A DNA stretch of 34,892 nt from the NCBI GenBank assembly GCA_029245955.1, contig JAQWOH010000006.1, forward strand, positions 1 to 34,892, read 5' to 3'. Of the stretch, positions 1-8,679 are shown piece after piece. The DNA is from Fuerstiella sp. GTDB lineage: Bacteria; Planctomycetota; Planctomycetia; Planctomycetales; Planctomycetaceae. Made by a program: the position numbers and the translations under genes. The stretch's first letter is position 1; every line of letters begins with the position of its first letter. The notes under the pieces were generated by a model, which did not search any database, was not told the DNA's origin, and saw nothing but the letters and a program-made list of their open reading frames with translations.

Positions 1-2109
1 GTCAGACAGCTGTTCCACTGCTCGAACTCCGAAGTCCCGGGTATGCCGGCTTAATCTCACGCACAACAGCACTGCATCCGCTCGTGGCGCCACGCTGCAG
101 GGGTCATTGACCACCAGCACGGGCGGAGAGTCGATGATCACATAGTCATATTTTTCTCGCAGTACGGCAATCAGCTGCTCATATTCAGGGCGTGTGAGAA
201 GTTCAGACGGATCCCGTGGTCTCTTTCCGCAGGGCAGCACGAACAGCCCGTCCACTTCCGCAGGCTGTATGACGTCGACCAGTTCCGCATCGCCACGTAG
301 CACGTCGACGATTCCTGTCTTGTTACTGACACCGGTCAGCTTGTGCACTTTGGGCCGACGAAAGTCACTTTCCATAATCAACGTTTGCTTGCCCGATTGC
401 GCCAGGCAGACAGCCAGGTTGACGGCCAGCGTGGATTTGCCGTCACCTGCCGCCGGACTGGTCACCTGGAGGACTCGATGACTGCCCGCCTGAGCCCCAA
501 AGCAAACCGCGGTCCTGGCGGATCGGTAAGCTTCGGAAGGTTGGGATCGTGGCAGATGACAGGCGATCACGGTGCGATCCATGACGGCGTCTGTCGAGAT
601 CTTCTTCAGTTTCTGCTCACGCATAAAGGGAATATGAGCCACAATGGGCAGGCCGAATTGTCGGACAATTTCTTCCGGTTTGCGGAAACTGCGGTCGGCG
701 GCCTCCACGAAATAACCGAGTACCAAGCCAACGAAAGCGCCAAGGATGCCCCCAATTCCCAGAAACTGACTCATTCTTGGATAGACCAACACTCCATGTA
801 GAGCTTTGTTCAGAATCGTCGCCGAGACCCCACCCAGCTGACTGGTGGGCAGTTCGGTGTCCCGGATCTGTTGCTGAACATCTTCAAACAATCCAGTCAG
901 TCGGGCGATCTTACGTTCATAATCGGCTCGTTCCAGTTCGTCTGAACGAAGACTCTTCGCTGCTAGTTCCTTTTGGGAGGCCATGGCTTCCAGATCCGCC
1001 CTTTTTCGCTCCAGAATAGCGAGTTCTTCTGCCAGCGAATGCAGATAGACAGTCAGAAAGTCCTCCAGAGGGGCTGGTTTGCTGCCGTCGGCGTTCGGCT
1101 TCGGTGCCATGCCGGCCAGGGCTTCGAAATGCTCTTCTGTCAGTCTGATTCTCAAGCGAAGTGCCACCAGCTTGGGGTGATCCGAGCCCACCTCAGCGGA
1201 CAGAATGGACTCTTCCAGCAGTAAGGGAAACATGGCCTCAAAAACGTTTGTACTATTGGTCACAGTGTCGGTACTTAGTGGACGCGTTCCGACACGATCA
1301 TCCAGTTGTTGGTCAATCATCATGAGAAGGGTATTCCGGTTTGCCCCCCGCTGAATCGCTTCCTCAAGGCCCCGCAATTCGGATTTCAATGTTGAATGCC
1401 GAATGACCAGCTCGGAAATGTTGGCCTGCAGCTTATTGAGTTCCGCGGTATGGGGATTCTGCCCGTCGGACCCCAGAAGAGAATTCGCGTCGAAAGTTTT
1501 GTATTGTTCCTCGAGCTGATCCAAGTCGGTATTCAGCTGGTCTTTAGCCTGCGCCAGCAGTTCGGCAAGCTTGTTGACGGCTTCGGAAAAGCTGTTGGTG
1601 TGATGCACGACGAATTCGGCAGCAACGGCGTTGGCGATTCTGGCCGTATCCACCGGATTCGTACCTTCACACGACAGCTTCAGAATATTTGACTGAGACG
1701 AATTCTGAGGCGACTTGGCCACAATCATCCCGGCAAGTCGTCTGGTCGCATCAGCCTTAGCAATCCCGCGCAGTGTAGCTAATTCGCCAAGATCGTGATT
1801 CTCATAACATTCGTCGAGCAGCGTTTCGCTGGTGATCACATACTGTGCATCCACCAGATTTCGCCCCGCCAGCAGGCCATCCAGCCGAGGGTCGGCGTTG
1901 TGATGAATCACCTGCACCAAAGCATCTGAGCTGTATCGTGGAATCTTCTGCAGAAAATTCACATAGCCGAGTGCCGTGCCAACAACTGCCAGCAGAATCA
2001 CGAATCCTTTGCGTCGGCGCAGAAATCCCCATACGTCAAGCCCCGGCTCCTCGTGTTCGAGAGGGCTGAAACCTGAAACTGGGGACGCCTGCCGAGACTG
2101 ATTTTCCAC
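1..2109 (-). CDS. Wzc-type polysaccharide chain-length regulator / BY-kinase (3' end cut by window)
   Basis: This is an inner-membrane tyrosine autokinase of the Wzc/CpsD-CapC type, which controls polymerisation and export of exopolysaccharide. 703 codons are open up to the window edge. An N-terminal Wzz region has a membrane segment at about residues 35-52 and a second at about 449-468, followed by the usual ADRSFRKPEEI-like linker. The cytoplasmic kinase then shows Walker A (SPAAGDGKST, Lys about 558), Walker A' (LIMESDFRRPKVH) and Walker B (YDYVIIDSPP, Asp about 660). The C-terminal Tyr cluster would lie outside the window and was not seen. The start is GTG, supported by GGGAG about 10 nt upstream; no better in-frame ATG exists, and the protein reads straight into the Wzz domain. 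It is divergent from the polymerase-like gene at 2986, which fits one exopolysaccharide locus. Confidence 0.9.
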   Translation of the reverse strand, partial: MENQSRQASPVSGFSPLEHEEPGLDVWGFLRRRKGFVILLAVVGTALGYVNFLQKIPRYSSDALVQVIHHNADPRLDGLLAGRNLVDAQYVITSETLLDECYENHDLGELATLRGIAKADATRRLAGMIVAKSPQNSSQSNILKLSCEGTNPVDTARIANAVAAEFVVHHTNSFSEAVNKLAELLAQAKDQLNTDLDQLEEQYKTFDANSLLGSDGQNPHTAELNKLQANISELVIRHSTLKSELRGLEEAIQRGANRNTLLMMIDQQLDDRVGTRPLSTDTVTNSTNVFEAMFPLLLEESILSAEVGSDHPKLVALRLRIRLTEEHFEALAGMAPKPNADGSKPAPLEDFLTVYLHSLAEELAILERKRADLEAMASQKELAAKSLRSDELERADYERKIARLTGLFEDVQQQIRDTELPTSQLGGVSATILNKALHGVLVYPRMSQFLGIGGILGAFVGLVLGYFVEAADRSFRKPEEIVRQFGLPIVAHIPFMREQKLKKISTDAVMDRTVIACHLPRSQPSEAYRSARTAVCFGAQAGSHRVLQVTSPAAGDGKSTLAVNLAVCLAQSGKQTLIMESDFRRPKVHKLTGVSNKTGIVDVLRGDAELVDVIQPAEVDGLFVLPCGKRPRDPSELLTRPEYEQLIAVLREKYDYVIIDSPPVLVVNDPCSVAPRADAVLLCVRLSRHTRDFGVRAVEQLSD

Positions 2110-2283
2110 GTAGTGACTGCTCCCAGTAATATTTGTCAAAGCGCACCCAAGCTACCCCCGCGGGCAGCAGCCACTTCCGGAGCTCGATTCTTCAACTTCA
2201 ACCAGGCGATTCCACTGGAAACCCGCAAATTTGCCGAAACAAGGGGAAACAGCCGTAACAGAAGCATCACCGCCAACCAACGT

Positions 2284-2298
2284 TGTGCAAATTGCACA
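2284..2298. promoter_or_regulatory. 15-bp perfect palindrome, candidate operator
   Basis: TGTGCAA-A-TTGCACA is a perfect 7-bp dyad around one base. A second, overlapping 7-bp inverted repeat (cgttgtg 2281-2287, cacaacg 2301-2307) encloses it. It lies about 175 bp upstream of the BY-kinase start, in the divergent promoter region. The form is that of a dimeric regulator site; the regulator is unknown. Confidence 0.4.
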
Positions 2299-2461
2299 CA
2301 CACAACGAATACCGGCGGTGGAAATAGGAATTGTCGTAAAGACACTTGAACAAATCGGTGCATATGAGCGTGGCGGCCATCTGCATGGGGCGCGACATTC
2401 CTACAGTGTCACGCGAAAGTGCACGCAGTTGTAGGAAGTAGTACAGAGATACACACTTAAC

Positions 2462-2496
2462 GAACATCGCCGTATAAACTGAACATGGCCGTATAA
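2462..2496. repeat. Two-copy direct repeat with 19-bp period
   Basis: Two copies of gaacat(c/g)gccgtataa lie at 2462-2477 and 2481-2496, identical at 15 of 16 bases and offset by 19 bp, close to two helical turns. This fits a tandem activator or repressor site; its function is inferred only from position between divergent genes. Confidence 0.45.
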
Positions 2497-2808
2497 CGCT
2501 GCATCAGGTAGGCGACGGAAGATCAGACCGAGGGCAGCAGTTGGCACGCTCGGTTAAATATTGTGCGGGCCGAAACACCGGCCAACACTTTCAACCACGG
2601 ATGCCGGTCCGTTCACTTTGTTGCGGCCGTTGCCCGAAACAAGACGTCCTTGCAATGACTGGTGTGTTCGGTTGAAGTTCCTGGAGGCTGGACTGAAACA
2701 GGGACGGGCTCGTTAAATTACGGATCCCAGCTCAACGAATGAGTGTGCGACTGGCTCCCCCGGTAACGCCGGGTATAGTGATGTGCAGCCGTGAGGTATG
2801 TAGCGTGG

Positions 2809-2849
2809 GACCATTGTCTCAAGCTTGTCCGAATGAGGGAACAATGGTC
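2809..2849. repeat. Inverted repeat, possible leader hairpin
   Basis: gaccattgt (2809-2817) and acaatggtc (2841-2849) form a perfect 9-bp stem with a 23-nt loop. Imperfect pairing (ggta-tgtagcg against cgcatcctacc) extends the stem outwards. It lies about 140-180 bp before the polymerase-like gene, so it could be an operator or a leader structure. No U-tract follows, so an intrinsic terminator is unlikely. Confidence 0.4.
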
Positions 2850-2985
2850 GCATCCTACCGTCGACAACCACGAGCCATGATCTAACAGCGTCCCTCACAC
2901 TCAGCAACAGCCACTGGCACCCAACTCGTCAGGCAAAATCACACACCCTTTTCCTGCCCGTCCATTGCGCCAGCAGATTCGTTTC

Positions 2986-5586
2986 ATGCATAAGATCGGC
3001 AACGTACTCAGCAGTTCTTCGGCGGCGGTCGCAGTCATCACCGTCGCCCTGCTGCCGTGGATGCTGGGGGGAGTCGTGCCGGTGGCTCGGGCGGTGCTGC
3101 TGATCGGGGCTGTTGCCGCCGGATTGGTGTCGCTTTGTTCTCATCTCCTGCTCCAGCGCCGCCCGAATGCGATTCCACTGGTGGCTGTGCCTCTGACAGC
3201 ACTGACTCTGCTGGGGATCTGGCAGTTGCGGCCGGCACCTGATCAACTGCAGTTCATTGTTCACGGAGTGACGGACCGCAGCGAAGTCGTGGCATCAACA
3301 GCCACATCACCCGCATCGCTGAGTCCCCCCGACACTCGGTCCGGTGTTGCTACTCTGCTGGCGGCGACCATCCTTGTATTCGTCTGTTTCGACCAGATCC
3401 GCAGCCTCCGCAGGATTACCTTTGCCTGCCTTTTGTTGGCGTTGAATGGTGTCAACATTGTGGCTGTTGGATTCAGCCACCTGCTCACGAACACGGTTTT
3501 TTCCTGGAACGACGTGTGGTCACTCGGCGGTACACGCGGCTCATTTGCCACGTTTGCAAACCCCAATAATGCGGCAGGATGGCTGTGCCTGTGCTTTGCC
3601 ATTGCCATGGGCTGGCTGAGTTTTCAAATGAAGAGTGCGTCCACCAACGCGGCGTTCCAGGGCAAAACCGCCCAAACGCCATTACTGCGCATGTGCAGCG
3701 AGCAAATATGTCAGTTCGTCGCAGATCTTGACGTGGGGCGAATCCTGCCGTGTCTGGCCGTCGCCCTTCTGGCAACCGGTGTGGCGGCAACTCGATCCCG
3801 TGGCGGCATTCTGGCATTGGCCATAAGCATCGCCGTGACACTTGTCATCAAATTCTCTGTACGGCGGTTGCGCGCAGCTCTGCTGATTCTGGCAGTATGC
3901 GCAGGAAGCGTCTATGGCCTGCTGTGGTGGCTGGACCTGGATCAGACAGTGATCACCGAAATGGATACTCTGCGAGACTTGGATGCAGCCGCTGGCGCAA
4001 GGCCCAGGCACTGGATGGACTCAATGCGTGCCGTGATGGACTTTCCGGTCACTGGCATGGGGCTGGGCAGCTACCGGTTTGCAACGCTGCCATACCAGTC
4101 AGAATTTGCTCGGCACTGGTACCGTAACGCTGACAATCAATACGTAGAAATCCTTGTGGAAGGCGGTCTGTTCGGCCTGATGCTGTTCGTCTCCATCGGA
4201 TTGTGCGGTCTTGTCACGGGAATCCGAGCCTGGAAAAAAAGTAGACCATCGAATTCGTTAAGCTCCGAAGTAGTCACAAACCGGCGAAGGCGTCTATACG
4301 CCGCGCTTGGCATGACGGTTTTATTGGCGACATTGTCGCAGGCGATTTCCGCATGTTTCGACTTCGGTGTCGGCATGCCGGCAGCCATAGCGATGTTCAC
4401 AGTGTTGGTCGCTACAGCCGCAGGTGTTCTTAGCGAAGATATGCGGGCTACATCAGTACGAGAAACCGGCGCCGTTCGGTCCAGCAGTACTGTCGTTCTG
4501 ACGATTCAAATCTGCGTCCTGTGTGCCGCCGCGGCACAGATACCGGACCTGATTGCAGCCGCTGAAATCGACAGCCGCGTGGTGGCAGGTCATCGCTTGC
4601 TGACCCCTCCGATGACACCGAACAAGCTGGATCGCCTGAAGGCCGAACAGTCGCTGCTGGAAGCCCGATTGAGCAAACGGCCCGACGACCCGGAAGGGCT
4701 GAGAATGCTGTCCCGCCTGGCCATTGTGGATTTTCGCTGGCAGATAATGCTGGCCGACAGTGGAGAATCAATCAAAGCACAGGCTGATCTTGACGCGGCC
4801 TTTCAGAAATTTACGATCTACGCACTGGCAGCAGTCGCGCGACAGGATCATCCTGAAACGGCGCACATCAGATCGCAAATCGCGCCGATGCTGGACACAT
4901 CGGGCATGCCTGAAATCCTGGAGAATCTGCAACACCGGTTTCCACTGATGCCGAGGATTGCCTTGGCTCGAGCGCAGATCAGCGTTCTGTTAGACGACGA
5001 CGCCATGTATGCCAGGCAGGCATACATGGCAATGTTCGTTGAACCGGCGAACGCGGAAATGCTGTTTCAACTGGGCTCACTGGCTCTCCGATGCGGCCAA
5101 CCAGAATTTGCTCAACGGCTCTGGCAGCGCAGTTCTCAGCTATCAGTCGATTATCTGACAGGCATTTTTCTAAACGCACGGGGACACTGGAATCAGAACG
5201 AAGCCCTGCAACTGTTTAGCCCCAGGGACTACACACGCTGTGTCCAGGCAGCCCAAAAAAGCCAGGACCTGACATTGACCACAAAGCTGTATGAACGCGC
5301 CGAGCAGTTTTGGGACGAGCAACAATCGCGCAGAACCGACACGGTGGATTTGCTGAGAGCCGTGCATCTGAATGCAATCGGGCGGACAGATGACGCAATT
5401 TCATGGTTGCGGGAGTGCGTGCTGCTCCCCGGGGAACGTCTGGCACACCGTCGTTACCTTGCTCAACTTTTGGAAGACACCGGTTTGTATATGGACGCAA
5501 TGCAGGAATGGCATGCCATTCGAACGCTGGCATCTGGTGATGCACAGGCTGACGCCGCCATTGAACGCCTAAGAACCCTGGATTAG
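2986..5586 (+). CDS. O-antigen ligase/polymerase (Wzy_C family) with C-terminal TPR-like domain
   Basis: This is an integral membrane protein of the O-antigen ligase/Wzy polymerase superfamily, which joins or polymerises lipid-linked glycans on the outer face of the inner membrane. The protein is 866 aa. Many hydrophobic helices fill the first half. The family core is visible as an RSRGG motif followed by a helix pair, then a large periplasmic loop with ARPRHWMDSM and TGMGLGSYRF, then HWYRNADNQYVEILVEGG before another helix. After about residue 540 the sequence is soluble and helical, with repeated A/L patterns typical of TPR scaffolds (for example SLALRCGQPEFAQRLWQRS). I chose ATG 2986; an in-frame TTG at 2965 would add seven residues. 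There is no clear Shine-Dalgarno for either. Whether it ligates or polymerises cannot be told from sequence. Confidence 0.85.
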   Translation: MHKIGNVLSSSSAAVAVITVALLPWMLGGVVPVARAVLLIGAVAAGLVSLCSHLLLQRRPNAIPLVAVPLTALTLLGIWQLRPAPDQLQFIVHGVTDRSEVVASTATSPASLSPPDTRSGVATLLAATILVFVCFDQIRSLRRITFACLLLALNGVNIVAVGFSHLLTNTVFSWNDVWSLGGTRGSFATFANPNNAAGWLCLCFAIAMGWLSFQMKSASTNAAFQGKTAQTPLLRMCSEQICQFVADLDVGRILPCLAVALLATGVAATRSRGGILALAISIAVTLVIKFSVRRLRAALLILAVCAGSVYGLLWWLDLDQTVITEMDTLRDLDAAAGARPRHWMDSMRAVMDFPVTGMGLGSYRFATLPYQSEFARHWYRNADNQYVEILVEGGLFGLMLFVSIGLCGLVTGIRAWKKSRPSNSLSSEVVTNRRRRLYAALGMTVLLATLSQAISACFDFGVGMPAAIAMFTVLVATAAGVLSEDMRATSVRETGAVRSSSTVVLTIQICVLCAAAAQIPDLIAAAEIDSRVVAGHRLLTPPMTPNKLDRLKAEQSLLEARLSKRPDDPEGLRMLSRLAIVDFRWQIMLADSGESIKAQADLDAAFQKFTIYALAAVARQDHPETAHIRSQIAPMLDTSGMPEILENLQHRFPLMPRIALARAQISVLLDDDAMYARQAYMAMFVEPANAEMLFQLGSLALRCGQPEFAQRLWQRSSQLSVDYLTGIFLNARGHWNQNEALQLFSPRDYTRCVQAAQKSQDLTLTTKLYERAEQFWDEQQSRRTDTVDLLRAVHLNAIGRTDDAISWLRECVLLPGERLAHRRYLAQLLEDTGLYMDAMQEWHAIRTLASGDAQADAAIERLRTLD

Positions 5587-6023
5587 TCCGGGACAACTGC
5601 CATCCGAATGGCTCGCGTGCCAGCTTTCACGACTGGCCCTATACGCCCGAAGCCCCTCAAGTGTGTGGCCCGGACATAAAGATCGCATCTAATCTATTTT
5701 GCGCCCGGATACGGCAACACTCGGTTCGTTACCGAAAAGGCACTTGGAAATGACATTCGCTGTTCAGCACGCAACTGCCCACCGCCCAAATGTTGGGCAC
5801 CTTAGGGACTTGGGCTGGTTTTGCTAATTCTGGACAGTGATGTTTGCATTGCTTCGGGGGCTTGAGCCATAATAAACAGATTATGAGGATTGTTGCGGTC
5901 CGTGCTGACTACGGCAGGCAGCCGCTGGCGCATTGTCAGCTAATGAATCATGGTGAATATATTACGGGCAGAGCCGGTGACACCCATCATACACAGTACT
6001 GCTGCACCAGAGGATTATTCGAA
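5587..6023. other. Intergenic region before the surface-protein gene
   Basis: No gene is supported here. The open frame that runs upstream of 6024 lacks coding character, and the signal peptide begins at 6024. The stretch holds a short stem at 5599-5612 (gccat/atggc), a 6-bp stem with a 3-nt loop at 5784-5798 (gcccaa/ttgggc) and a weak promoter-like pair, TTGCAT (5844) and CATAAT (5868) with an 18-bp spacer. Confidence 0.5.
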
Positions 6024-7286
6024 ATGAAGCTGCTCAAAACGCTGACTCCCTTCTTTATGTTAGGCATGGCGCTTTGCGTTGCGGCCGGAGCGATCTTTGT
6101 TTCACTTCAGGCGGCACCTTTACAGGACGAACAGAACCTCGCCGAGGTCGCACCCGCGGCCGCTGCTGAGCAGACAGATGCCGCTGAGTCCGCAGTTCCT
6201 GGTGTGGACTCGCCGGTGACAACTGCCGTTCCAATGATCAAGGACGAGCTAATGGAACCGGACAAAGTACCTAACAGCCGACACCATCATGTTCAGTTAA
6301 ACATGTCTGGCGCGTTTCACGGACAGCTGTCACGACTTTCAAGTAACGGTGATGCGGTCGCTGCGGGCGATATCGAGATCCGACTGATACGGCATGGGAT
6401 GGTTTTGGATTCCACCAAGGCTGATGCAGACGGTGCGTTTTCGTTCACTGGTCTGACCGAAGGCGTAGTCGCACTGGTTGCCACCAGTGACAGCGCATTG
6501 CTGTTGTTTTCTGTTCGACTGATCCAGGGCGACGGTGCGGACGCCGATATACTGCCTGTCGAATTTCATTCGATCGTTGTCGGTGAGGCAGACCTGCCGC
6601 TGGCTCGAAAGATCATTGTGGATGGTTTGCCGATGACTGACCGGAGATTTGGTGAAGCACCAACTCAGAAAGAGAAGACCTATAACTTCGGATCGGGCGA
6701 AGCATCAACGTCTCTGATGCATCATCAGATACAGCTGGACGCCGATGGAAACATTTCCGGAGAGATCCATATTCTGGACAGCCGAACAGGTCGGCACCGC
6801 GAGGTCATTGATCTTACGCTGTACGTCATCCGCGACGGAGTCATGGTGGCTGAAACAAAAGTAGAAGCCAATGGTTCCTTCTCTTTTTCCGGTCTTAGCT
6901 CCGGCGCTCATAGCCTGGTGGCAACCGGCATCGATGGCACTATGGCGGTTGGCTTTTCCATCGTTGACGCATCAGTTGCCGGCACTGATCAGGCTGACAC
7001 GTACAAGGTGGCTTCGGTCGCGCGAACTCTGAGTCTCAGTTTTGCTCCTGTGAATGCCGAAAACCTCAACCGGCAGAATGCCAATCGCGTGACTGGTGGT
7101 AATCTCGCACCAGGCGTTCCTGGTGCCTCGCCAGGCGCCGCACCGGGCGGAACAGCCACCGCTGGTACGGGCGGTGCAGGTGGAGGCGGTGCAGGTGGAG
7201 GCGGTGGTGGACTGGGCGCACTAGCAGCGGGCGTCGTAGGAGCCGCAGCCGCTGTCATAGCTGGCGCTGCTTCGCCGTCACGATAG
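6024..7286 (+). CDS. Secreted two-repeat protein with Gly-rich, hydrophobic, Arg-ended C-terminus
   Basis: The 420-aa protein has an N-terminal signal or anchor (about residues 8-30). Two related beta-type repeats lie at about 94-168 and 234-315. Each contains a DGxFSFxGL-like motif (DGAFSFTGL, NGSFSFSGL) followed by ALVAT/SLVAT, as in carboxypeptidase-regulatory-like or SdrB-like folds. A Pro/Gly-rich stretch (about 360-397) leads to an Ala/Val hydrophobic segment (398-415) and a short tail ending in Arg. The Gly-rich plus hydrophobic plus basic layout recalls sorting tails, but no PEP motif is present. The ATG at 6024 has AGAGGA 9 nt upstream, so it is preferred over a frame that opens 180 nt earlier. 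Its exact role is unknown; a surface or matrix protein is inferred. Confidence 0.75.
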   Translation: MKLLKTLTPFFMLGMALCVAAGAIFVSLQAAPLQDEQNLAEVAPAAAAEQTDAAESAVPGVDSPVTTAVPMIKDELMEPDKVPNSRHHHVQLNMSGAFHGQLSRLSSNGDAVAAGDIEIRLIRHGMVLDSTKADADGAFSFTGLTEGVVALVATSDSALLLFSVRLIQGDGADADILPVEFHSIVVGEADLPLARKIIVDGLPMTDRRFGEAPTQKEKTYNFGSGEASTSLMHHQIQLDADGNISGEIHILDSRTGRHREVIDLTLYVIRDGVMVAETKVEANGSFSFSGLSSGAHSLVATGIDGTMAVGFSIVDASVAGTDQADTYKVASVARTLSLSFAPVNAENLNRQNANRVTGGNLAPGVPGASPGAAPGGTATAGTGGAGGGGAGGGGGGLGALAAGVVGAAAAVIAGAASPSR

Positions 7287-7441
7287 TCGCGGCGACATTC
7301 CTGAGTTTTGCAGGGGCGATGCCCGCTGGGCATGCGGTTAAACGACAACAGCAGACCACAACAGATGTGGCCCCCTGACGCCATCAACCGTCCAATATCG
7401 CCATTCCGGAGGCCAGATAAAATATGGCACGGTCACACTCC
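7287..7441. other. Short spacer with a hairpin after the surface-protein gene
   Basis: A 6-bp stem with a 3-nt loop (atgccc-gct-gggcat, 7319-7333) lies 32 bp after the stop codon at 7286. It could help end transcription, but no T-tract follows. Confidence 0.25.
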
Positions 7442-7453
7442 AGTACTACAGTC
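7442..7453 (+). repeat. Left terminal inverted repeat of the IS701-like element
   Basis: AGTACTACAGTC is the exact reverse complement of 8526-8537. It lies 55 bp before the transposase start. Confidence 0.75.
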
Positions 7454-7507
7454 GCACTTTCTTGAAAACGCAGCTTATTCTATGAATCGTTCTTTAGGAG
7501 AACGAGG

Positions 7508-8520
7508 GTGGCAGGGAAGCCGAGCGTCGATGATATCAGGAAATGGCGGCACGAACGGGGTCGCTTGAGCGACCGCATTGGCCGGAAAGAGATTCGTCGG
7601 CGGGCACGTGTCGATTTGGAGGTTCTGCTCTCGAATGTGCCTCGTAAGAATGGCTGGCAGTTGGCCGAACACGCTGGTGATGCGACGCCCCAAAACATTT
7701 AACACTTCCTCGGGCGTGCAGAATGGAATGCCGATAAAAGTTCGCGATCATCTGCAGCAGTACGTGGTGCAACACCTTGCCGGGCAGGACGGAGTGCTCA
7801 TCGTTGACGAAACGCGATTTAAAAGAAAAGGCACAAAGTCGGCGGGCGTTGGTCGTCAGTATTCAGGAACGGCGGGACGCATTGAGAACTGTCAGATCGG
7901 CGTCTTCCTTGCGTATCGCTGCTCAAAAGGACACGCTCTGATTGACCGTGAATTGTATTTTCCGAAAGCATGGTGCGAAAATCCTACGCGTTGCCGCGAA
8001 GCGCGAATTTCAGACACAAAGCCGTTCGCGACGAAACCGGCGCTGGCTCGCGTGATGCTCAAACGTGCGGTTGCCGCCCGAATTCCAGCACGTTGGGTGG
8101 CCGACGACGAAGTCTATGGAAGTGATTCGAAGTTCCGTAATCTTCTGGTAAAACAGGAGTTAAACTATGTTGTCACGATTTCATGCCAGCAAAGATTGTT
8201 TCGCAACGACTCCCATAGCCGAGTGGACGAATCTGAAGTTCGCAGCTGGCATGCGTGGTATCGCCACATCACGTTGACAATATTGGCTCATGTGATGCTG
8301 GGTGCGTTGGGTGGCAATCCAACTCGAGAAACAGCAGAAACGTGACGCGCTGATAGCGATTACAGTGCCGGAAGTTCGCAGGTTGCTCATGCGAATCGTC
8401 TGGCCGATCGCCATAGACATCCCGCACGCAATTCAGTTCTCCCAATGGAGAAGAAGGCATCAGGCATACGCCACGAGATGTCACTGCAGGACCAGAGGAT
8501 CGCCAAGAACTCAATCCTGA
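7508..8520 (+). pseudogene. Broken IS701-family transposase
   Basis: The remnant starts at GTG 7508 with TTAGGAG upstream and reads through RKNGWQLAEHAGDATP, a family hallmark, in frame 2. A frameshift near 7700 moves the match to frame 3: LIVDETRFKRKGTKSAG (first catalytic Asp), RQYSGTAGRIENCQIGVFL, GHALIDRELY, then ARWVADDEVYGSD (second Asp). After YVVTISCQQR the match jumps directly to ESEVRSWHAWYRHITL. About 100 residues that normally hold the third catalytic Glu are missing. A second frameshift near 8300 moves to frame 1 for the C-terminus (AITVPEVRRLL, QWRRRHQA) and its stop. Two frameshifts and the missing Glu mean it cannot make active transposase. Confidence 0.85.
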
Positions 8521-8525
8521 AAGAG

Positions 8526-8537
8526 GACTGTAGTACT
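8526..8537 (-). repeat. Right terminal inverted repeat of the IS701-like element
   Basis: GACTGTAGTACT is the exact reverse complement of 7442-7453. It lies 5 bp after the last transposase stop codon. Confidence 0.75.
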
Positions 8538-8679
8538 AACGGGACAGCCGCTGTGAAAGCACTAAGCAGCATATTTCAGCTAATGACTTACAACAACGAT
8601 TAACTGTTGGTGACGGCTAGAGACAATGTCCTTGCAGGTAGTGTCAGTCTTCGTGATCCATCCCATCGGATTCAGCAGG

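Larger units (their letters stand above)
2110..2985. other. Intergenic region between divergent polysaccharide genes
   Basis: This 0.9-kb stretch has no convincing gene: the short open frames have no recognisable domain, signal peptide or ribosome site. It contains the palindrome at 2284-2298, the direct repeat at 2462-2496 and the dyad at 2809-2849, listed separately. It must carry the promoters of both divergent genes, but no strong -35/-10 pair stood out. Confidence 0.6.
7442..8537. mobile_element. Degenerate IS701-family insertion sequence
   Basis: A 1096-bp element is bounded by perfect 12-bp inverted repeats, AGTACTACAGTC at 7442-7453 and its reverse complement at 8526-8537; the similarity continues inwards with a gap (cactttc against ctctttc). 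Inside lies a broken IS701-type DDE transposase. The element is roughly 0.3 kb shorter than usual family members, which matches an internal deletion seen in the protein. No clear target duplication flanks it (ctcc on the left, aacg on the right), so the insertion is old or the ends have changed. Confidence 0.8.

Noticed and set aside
2713..2907. A 64-codon open frame on the minus strand before the polymerase-like gene
   Set aside because: It overlaps the 2809-2849 dyad, has no ribosome site or recognisable domain and no coding-like composition.
5844..6023. An N-terminal extension of the two-repeat surface protein
   Set aside because: ATG 6024 has a good ribosome site and directly starts the signal peptide; the upstream part looks non-coding.
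7442..8537. A target-site duplication of the IS701-like element
   Set aside because: Flanking bases (ctcc and aacg) do not match.
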